Positions 4,615 through 8,968 of a stretch of DNA of 8,968 nucleotides are shown here, in pieces; position 1 is the first letter of the stretch, and every line of letters begins with the position of its first letter. A model generated the notes under the pieces. The model did not search any database. It saw only the letters and a program-made list of their open reading frames with translations, and was not told where the DNA came from. The translations under genes were made by a program, and so were the position numbers. The stretch covers positions 1 to 8,968 of the forward strand of contig JAKPSO010000114.1 in the NCBI GenBank assembly GCA_029571495.1. The letters run 5' to 3'. Origin of the DNA: Pseudomonadota bacterium (GTDB lineage: Bacteria; Pseudomonadota; Gammaproteobacteria; Burkholderiales; Casimicrobiaceae).

Positions 4615-6399
4615 ATGGCTCTTTCAGTTCACAAATACGATGCAGTCGTCGTCGGTGCCGGTGGTGCCGGGATGCGTTGCTCCCTGCAACTTGCGCGCGC
4701 GGGTCTGCGCGTCGCGGTGCTCTCCAAGGTGTTCCCAACGCGCTCGCACACGGTCGCAGCGCAAGGCGGCATCGGTGCCTCGCTCGGCAATATGGACGAG
4801 GACAACTGGCATTACCACTTCTACGACACAGTCAAAGGTTCTGACTGGCTCGGCGATCAAGACGCGATCGAATTTATGTGCCGCGAAGCACCGAAAGTCG
4901 TCTATGAGCTTGAGCACATGGGCATGCCGTTTGACCGTAACCCTGATGGCACGATCTATCAGCGCCCGTTCGGCGGTCACAGCGCGAAGTACGGCGAAAA
5001 GCCGGTGCCACGCGCTTGCGCAGCAGCGGACCGCACCGGTCACGCGATGCTGCACACGCTGTATCAGCAAAACGTAAAGAGCAACACCACGTTCTTCGTG
5101 GAGTGGATGGCGCTCGACATCATCCGTGATGCGGAAGGCGACGTTGTAGGCGTCACTGCGCTCGAAATGGAAACTGGTGAAGTGTCGATCTTTCACGCCA
5201 AGTGCGTGTTGTTCGCCACGGGTGGTGCTGGCCGAATTTTCGCCGCATCGACCAACGCGTTCATCAACACCGGCGATGGTCTCGGCATGGCCGCGCGCGC
5301 GGGTATTCCGCTCGAAGACATGGAGTTCTGGCAGTTCCACCCAACCGGCGTGCACAACGCGGGTGTGTTGCTGACCGAAGGTTGCCGCGGCGAAGGTGCG
5401 ATCCTTCGCAACAAAGACGGCGAGCGCTTCATGGAGCGCTACGCACCGAAGCTTAAAGACCTCGCGCCGCGTGACTTCGTGTCGCGCTGCATGGACCAAG
5501 AAATCAAGGAAGGGCGCGGCTGTGGCCCGAACGGTGATTACATTGCGCTTGACCTGACGCACCTCGGTGGCGAGACGATCATGAAGCGTCTGCCTTCGGT
5601 GCACGAAATCGGCAAGAACTTTGCAAACGTCGACGTGATCAAGGAAGCGATTCCGGTCGTGCCGACGATTCACTATCAAATGGGCGGGATTCCGACGAGT
5701 ATCAACGGTCAAGTCGTGGTGCCGAAAGACGGCAACCCGAACAGCATCATCAATGGTCTGTACGCGATCGGCGAATGCTCGTGCGTTTCGGTGCACGGCG
5801 CCAATCGCCTCGGCACCAACTCGCTGCTCGATCTTCTCGTGTTCGGTCGCGCCGCGGGTAACCACCTGATCCAAACCGCGCTGTCGAGCAAGGCGTTCAA
5901 GCCGCTGCCTGCGAACGCCGCCGATTACTCGCTCGCGCGCATCGCCAAACTTGATCAATCGTCAAGCGGCGAGTACCCGCAGGACGTCGCGAATGACCTG
6001 CGCAAAGCAATGCAACAACACGCCGGTGTGTTCCGTACGCAGAAGACGATGGACGAGGGCGTTGTTAAGGTGTTGGCGATCGCTGAGCGTGCAGAGAGCC
6101 TGTCGCTCAAGGACAAGTCCAAAGTGTTCAACACGGCGCGCATCGAAGCGTTGGAAGTGGCCAACCTCATGGAAGCTGCGAAGGCGACGATGACCTCGGC
6201 CGCAGCCCGCAAAGAAAGCCGCGGCGCGCACACGGTTGACGATTACGGTGATTGCGAGAAGTACCCGTTGGGCCGTAACGATGACGAATGGTTGAAGCAC
6301 ACGTTGTGGTTTAGCGAAGGCAACCGTCTCGACTACAAACCCGTGAACATGAAACCGCTTACCGTGGATTCGATTCCGCTGGCGAAGCGCACGTTCTAA
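4615..6399 (+). CDS. sdhA: Succinate dehydrogenase flavoprotein subunit
   Basis: This 594-residue catalytic subunit oxidises succinate to fumarate at the cytoplasmic face and passes electrons to SdhB. The N-terminal FAD fold is VVVGAGGAGM (11-20). RSHTVAAQGG places His45 as the residue that carries FAD covalently. Active-site residues match the family: His242 in FHPTG, Glu255 in LLTEG, Arg286 in APRD, His353 in TIHYQMGG and Arg398 in GANRLG. The length is close to E. coli SdhA (588). The start ATG follows a GAGG ten bases upstream that overlaps the sdhD stop. The SdhE factor that helps attach FAD is encoded downstream. A 444-codon open frame on the opposite strand is a codon-bias shadow. The gap to sdhB (77 bases) is longer than the others within sdhCDAB and contains an inverted REP-like pair. 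Confidence 0.98.
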   Translation: MALSVHKYDAVVVGAGGAGMRCSLQLARAGLRVAVLSKVFPTRSHTVAAQGGIGASLGNMDEDNWHYHFYDTVKGSDWLGDQDAIEFMCREAPKVVYELEHMGMPFDRNPDGTIYQRPFGGHSAKYGEKPVPRACAAADRTGHAMLHTLYQQNVKSNTTFFVEWMALDIIRDAEGDVVGVTALEMETGEVSIFHAKCVLFATGGAGRIFAASTNAFINTGDGLGMAARAGIPLEDMEFWQFHPTGVHNAGVLLTEGCRGEGAILRNKDGERFMERYAPKLKDLAPRDFVSRCMDQEIKEGRGCGPNGDYIALDLTHLGGETIMKRLPSVHEIGKNFANVDVIKEAIPVVPTIHYQMGGIPTSINGQVVVPKDGNPNSIINGLYAIGECSCVSVHGANRLGTNSLLDLLVFGRAAGNHLIQTALSSKAFKPLPANAADYSLARIAKLDQSSSGEYPQDVANDLRKAMQQHAGVFRTQKTMDEGVVKVLAIAERAESLSLKDKSKVFNTARIEALEVANLMEAAKATMTSAAARKESRGAHTVDDYGDCEKYPLGRNDDEWLKHTLWFSEGNRLDYKPVNMKPLTVDSIPLAKRTF

Positions 6400-6402
6400 A
6401 AG

Positions 6403-6456
6403 CGTAGGGCGGGCATTGCCCGTCTCGTTCACTTGGCGGGCAGTGCCCGCCCTACG
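6403..6456. repeat. Pair of REP-like elements in inverted orientation between sdhA and sdhB
   Basis: The left unit has a GTAG foot (6404-6407) and a seven-base-pair stem (6408-6414 with 6418-6424, one wobble) with loop ATT. The right unit is its mirror, a perfect seven-base-pair stem (6435-6441 with 6445-6451) with loop AGT, and CTAC (6452-6455) as the foot on the other strand. The two 22-base units are complementary at 20 positions, so they can also fold together as one long hairpin with a ten-base loop. This is the layout of a paired REP (BIME-like) unit. No T run follows, so it should not act as a simple terminator. It begins four bases after the sdhA stop and ends 20 bases before the sdhB start. 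Confidence 0.65.
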
Positions 6457-6476
6457 ATTGGATTAGGTTATTTCCC

Positions 6477-7178
6477 ATGTCTGACAAACGAATTTTCGAG
6501 ATCTATCGCTACAACCCCGACGTTGATGCGAAGCCCTACATGCAGACCTTCGAGATCGAACTCGACGGCAGTGAGCGCATGCTGCTCGACGCGCTCATGA
6601 AGCTCAAGAAGATGGACGATTCCATCAGCTACCGCCGTTCTTGCCGCGAGGGCGTCTGCGGCTCCGATGCGATGAACATCAACGGCAAGAACGGTTTGGC
6701 ATGTCTGACCAACATGCTCACGCTGCCGCAAAAAATCACGCTGCGACCACTGCCCGGCTTGCCGGTGGTCCGTGATTTGATCGTGGACATGAGTCAGTTC
6801 TTCAAGCAGTATCATTCGATCAAACCGTACATCGTGAACGAAACGGTTGCGCCTGAAAAAGAGCGCCTGCAATCGCAGGAAGACCGCGAAGAACTTAACG
6901 GTCTGTACGAGTGCATCTTGTGCGCATGCTGCTCAACGAGCTGCCCAAGCTTCTGGTGGAATCCGGACAAGTTCGTCGGACCGGCCGGCCTCCTCGCGGC
7001 GTATCGTTTTGTTGCGGACACCCGCGATCAGATCCGCGAAGAACGTCTCGACAATCTCGAAGATCCGTATCGCTTGTTCCGTTGCCACACGATCATGAAT
7101 TGCGTGGATGTGTGCCCGAAAGGCTTGAACCCAACCAAGGCAATTGGCAAGCTCAAAGCGCAGCTTGTGAATCGTTAG
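6477..7178 (+). CDS. sdhB: Succinate dehydrogenase iron-sulfur subunit
   Basis: This 233-residue subunit carries electrons from the SdhA flavin to the quinone site through three clusters. The [2Fe-2S] ligands are Cys56, Cys61, Asp64 and Cys76 in SCREGVCGSD...GLAC. The second half shows ECILCACCSTSCP, giving Cys146, Cys149 and Cys152, with Cys213 completing the [4Fe-4S] cluster. Cys156, Cys203 and Cys209 are the [3Fe-4S] ligands. The spacing mirrors E. coli SdhB, and the length is close to the usual 235-240. The start at 6477 fits the family N terminus, but the ribosome site is poor (AGG nine bases upstream). That weakness, together with the REP-like pair just upstream, could lower SdhB output relative to SdhA. 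sdhE follows 23 bases after the stop. Confidence 0.98.
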   Translation: MSDKRIFEIYRYNPDVDAKPYMQTFEIELDGSERMLLDALMKLKKMDDSISYRRSCREGVCGSDAMNINGKNGLACLTNMLTLPQKITLRPLPGLPVVRDLIVDMSQFFKQYHSIKPYIVNETVAPEKERLQSQEDREELNGLYECILCACCSTSCPSFWWNPDKFVGPAGLLAAYRFVADTRDQIREERLDNLEDPYRLFRCHTIMNCVDVCPKGLNPTKAIGKLKAQLVNR

Positions 7179-7201
7179 TCCAAGGCGCGGATCCGACTAC
7201 G

Positions 7202-7456
7202 ATGCTCACTGATCTCGAACACTCGAAGCTGCGCTGGCGCTGTCGGCGTGGTTTTCTTGAGAACGACTTAATTCTTACGCGTTTGCTTGAGCGTCGGAAC
7301 GGTGACTTCACGTCGGAAGAACATGCCCAACTTTTGGCGCTCATCGCGCTGGACGATAACGACCTCTGGGAAATCATCGCGGGTCGTTCGGATGCTTTTC
7401 CCGAAGGGACGGGAGACATGGTTGCAACGCTGCGTCAGACACGCGTCAACCAATAG
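7202..7456 (+). CDS. sdhE: SdhE, FAD assembly factor for succinate dehydrogenase
   Basis: This small cytoplasmic protein (84 residues, DUF339/YgfY family) promotes covalent attachment of FAD to SdhA. The hallmark RGxxE motif is RRGFLEND, with Arg16, Gly17 and Glu20 intact. The rest is a predicted small helical domain with LLERRNGDFTSEE and a DNDLWEIIAGR segment typical of the family. The start ATG 7202 matches the family N terminus; the region before it lacks a strong Shine-Dalgarno sequence, so translation may depend on coupling to sdhB, which ends 23 bases earlier. Placement between sdhB and gltA is common in betaproteobacteria. Confidence 0.93.
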   Translation: MLTDLEHSKLRWRCRRGFLENDLILTRLLERRNGDFTSEEHAQLLALIALDDNDLWEIIAGRSDAFPEGTGDMVATLRQTRVNQ

Positions 7457-7511
7457 CTTTATTTTTTACAACTTGCCGTAATTAACCCTAAACGAAAAAT
7501 CGGAGTTTGAA

Positions 7512-8819
7512 ATGACCGCCTCCTCGACTGCAACACTATCCTTTAGCGACGGCTCGCCAAGCGTTGAATTTCCCGTCCTCAAAGGCTCCGTCGGGCCTGA
7601 CGTCATTGACATCAAATCCCTGTACGGCAAGACTGGCAAGTTCACGTACGACCCCGGCTTCATGTCGACGGCAGCATGTCGTTCGGCGATCACCTACATC
7701 GACGGGGACAAGGGCGAGTTGCTCTATCGCGGTTACCCGATTGAGCAGATCGCGACTAACTGCGACTACCTCGAAACCTGCTACTTGCTGCTCAACGGCG
7801 ACCTGCCAAACGTCGAACAGAAGAACAAGTTTGTTGACAATGTGTCGCACCACACGATGGTGCACGAGCAGATGCAATTCTTCCTGCGCGGCTTCCGTCG
7901 TGATGCGCACCCAATGGCTATTCTGACCGGCTTGGTCGGCGCTTTGTCGGCGTTCTACCACGACACGCTGGACATCAATAACCCCGAGCATCGTCACATC
8001 GCCGCGATTCGTTTGATCGCCAAGATGCCGACGCTCGTCGCTATGACACACAAGTACTCGGCCGGTCAGCCGATGATCTACCCGAAGAACGATCTTTCGT
8101 ACAGCGCGAACTTCATGCGCATGATGTTCGCAACGCCATGCGAAGAGTACAAAGTGAACGACGTGCTCGTTCGCGCGCTGGATCGCATCTTCATTCTCCA
8201 CGCCGATCACGAACAAAACGCATCGACCTCAACCGTACGTCTGTGCGGTTCGTCGGGCACCAACCCCTACGCAGCGATCGCGGCGGGCGTAGCGTGCCTG
8301 TGGGGCCCGGCGCACGGCGGTGCTAATGAAGCGGCGTTGTCGATGCTGATGGATATGCAAAAGAACGGTGGCGTCGAGAAGATCGGCGAGTTCATCACTG
8401 CGGTCAAAGACAAGAATTCGAACGTACGCCTCATGGGCTTTGGTCATCGTGTTTACAAGAACTACGATCCGCGCGCCAAACTTATGCGTGAAACCTGCTA
8501 CGAAGTGCTCGGTGAACTGGGCCTCCAAAATGACCCGCTGTTTAAGCTCGCGATGGAACTCGAACGCATCGCCTTGTCGGATGAATACTTCGTTTCGCGC
8601 AAGCTGTACCCGAACGTCGACTTCTACTCCGGCATCGTGCAACGCGCGCTTGGCATCCCGACGGCGCTGTTCACCGCGATCTTCGCGTTGGCGCGTACGG
8701 TCGGCTGGATCGCTCAGTTGAACGAAATGTTGGCCGATCCGGATCAAAAAATCGGTCGTCCGCGTCAGCTCTTCACGGGCGCTACGGCTCGCGACGTGGT
8801 GCCGCTGCATCAGCGTTAA
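7512..8819 (+). CDS. gltA: Citrate synthase, type II
   Basis: This 435-residue cytoplasmic enzyme condenses acetyl-CoA and oxaloacetate to citrate. Length and the extra N-terminal beta domain (about residues 1-60) mark the type II form of Gram-negative bacteria, which is typically hexameric and inhibited by NADH. ILHADHEQNAST (228-239), GPAHGG with catalytic His268, GFGHRVYK (His312) and NVDFYSG with catalytic Asp370 are intact. RPRQLFTG lies near the C terminus. Cys210 in ATPCEEY aligns with E. coli Cys206 near the NADH site. A GGAG lies six bases before the ATG. The 55 bases after sdhE are AT-rich and include TTTACA (7465-7470) and TAAACG (7489-7494) with 18 bases between, a weak hint of an internal promoter. 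No copy of the upstream palindrome is seen here. Confidence 0.97.
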   Translation: MTASSTATLSFSDGSPSVEFPVLKGSVGPDVIDIKSLYGKTGKFTYDPGFMSTAACRSAITYIDGDKGELLYRGYPIEQIATNCDYLETCYLLLNGDLPNVEQKNKFVDNVSHHTMVHEQMQFFLRGFRRDAHPMAILTGLVGALSAFYHDTLDINNPEHRHIAAIRLIAKMPTLVAMTHKYSAGQPMIYPKNDLSYSANFMRMMFATPCEEYKVNDVLVRALDRIFILHADHEQNASTSTVRLCGSSGTNPYAAIAAGVACLWGPAHGGANEAALSMLMDMQKNGGVEKIGEFITAVKDKNSNVRLMGFGHRVYKNYDPRAKLMRETCYEVLGELGLQNDPLFKLAMELERIALSDEYFVSRKLYPNVDFYSGIVQRALGIPTALFTAIFALARTVGWIAQLNEMLADPDQKIGRPRQLFTGATARDVVPLHQR

Positions 8820-8845
8820 TTTTTCGGCGACCAGTACACGGTCAA

Positions 8846-8869
8846 CGGCGAGCGGTTTTCCGCTTGCCG
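8846..8869 (+). other. Hairpin between gltA and odhA
   Basis: CGGCGAGCGG (8846-8855) pairs with CCGCTTGCCG (8860-8869) over ten positions, one a wobble pair, around a TTTT loop. It starts 26 bases after the gltA stop. No T run follows, so it is more likely a processing or stability element than a terminator, allowing read-through into odhA. The remaining bases of this 108-base gap show nothing else clear. Confidence 0.4.
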
Positions 8870-8927
8870 CGTGAATTGCTCGTTCTTAGCTCACTAAATA
8901 CCGCTCAATAGGAACGGAGTTCCCATC

Positions 8928-8968
8928 ATGATGGAACAACTGCAACAGACCTCAACGATCTTCGGCGG
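8928..8968 (+). CDS. odhA: 2-oxoglutarate dehydrogenase E1 subunit, N-terminal start only (partial)
   Basis: Only 13 codons are visible: MMEQLQQTSTIFG. This opening resembles the N terminus of betaproteobacterial 2-oxoglutarate dehydrogenase E1 (SucA/OdhA), the thiamine diphosphate-dependent decarboxylase of the complex that makes succinyl-CoA. Position right after gltA fits the common order sdh-gltA-odhA. The ATG at 8928 follows GGAG by eight bases; a second ATG at 8931 could also serve but is farther from it. No catalytic motif is in view, so the call rests on the N terminus and the gene order. Confidence 0.75.
   Translation, partial: MMEQLQQTSTIFG

Noticed and set aside
4624..5958. 444-codon open frame on the minus strand, opposite sdhA
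   Set aside because: It lies wholly antisense to a clear sdhA gene, its translation shows no family pattern and is rich in Arg/His/Val as expected of a codon-bias shadow.
6403..6456. Intrinsic terminator between sdhA and sdhB
   Set aside because: The long hairpin is followed by GATTGGATTAGG, not a T run, and sdhB must be expressed with sdhA.

Overview
The window carries a core-metabolism gene block of a betaproteobacterium, most likely Burkholderiales. The assignment rests on protein signatures and gene order: malate dehydrogenase divergent from a GntR regulator, then sdhCDAB, sdhE, gltA and the first codons of the 2-oxoglutarate dehydrogenase E1 gene. I see no rRNA, tRNA, CRISPR, phage or transposase gene.

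Left part, minus strand (1-2747). Reading in the direction of transcription there is mdh (2747 to 1764), a 420-base gene-free stretch rich in inverted repeats, prpB (1342 to 458), and, 17 bases after prpB, a putative lipoprotein gene running off the left edge (440 to 1). The gene-free stretch holds two strong hairpins just behind mdh, three short REP-like elements that share a GTAG foot and an ACTTGG loop, and a structured leader in front of prpB.

Middle (2748-3049). This 302-base divergent control region has two copies of a GTCTTATATAAGAC palindrome, one toward each flank. The copy nearer the regulator is enlarged to a perfect 26-base palindrome. A good sigma70-type promoter (TTGACG, 17 bases, CATAAT) points toward mdh.

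Right part, plus strand (3050-8968). A HutC-subfamily GntR regulator lies 26 bases ahead of sdhC and is probably the first gene of the operon. The genes sdhC, sdhD, sdhA, sdhB, sdhE, gltA and odhA follow with short gaps. The sdhA-sdhB gap is unusual because it contains a pair of REP-like hairpins facing each other.

Together the genes cover succinate to fumarate (SDH, with SdhE for FAD attachment), malate to oxaloacetate (Mdh), oxaloacetate plus acetyl-CoA to citrate (GltA) and the start of 2-oxoglutarate oxidation (OdhA). PrpB adds entry of propionate carbon as succinate and pyruvate. The proteins themselves are conventional with key residues intact. The points worth a second look are the non-coding structures, the presumed operators, and the unrecognised lipoprotein next to an isolated prpB. 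I did not find a new multi-gene system.
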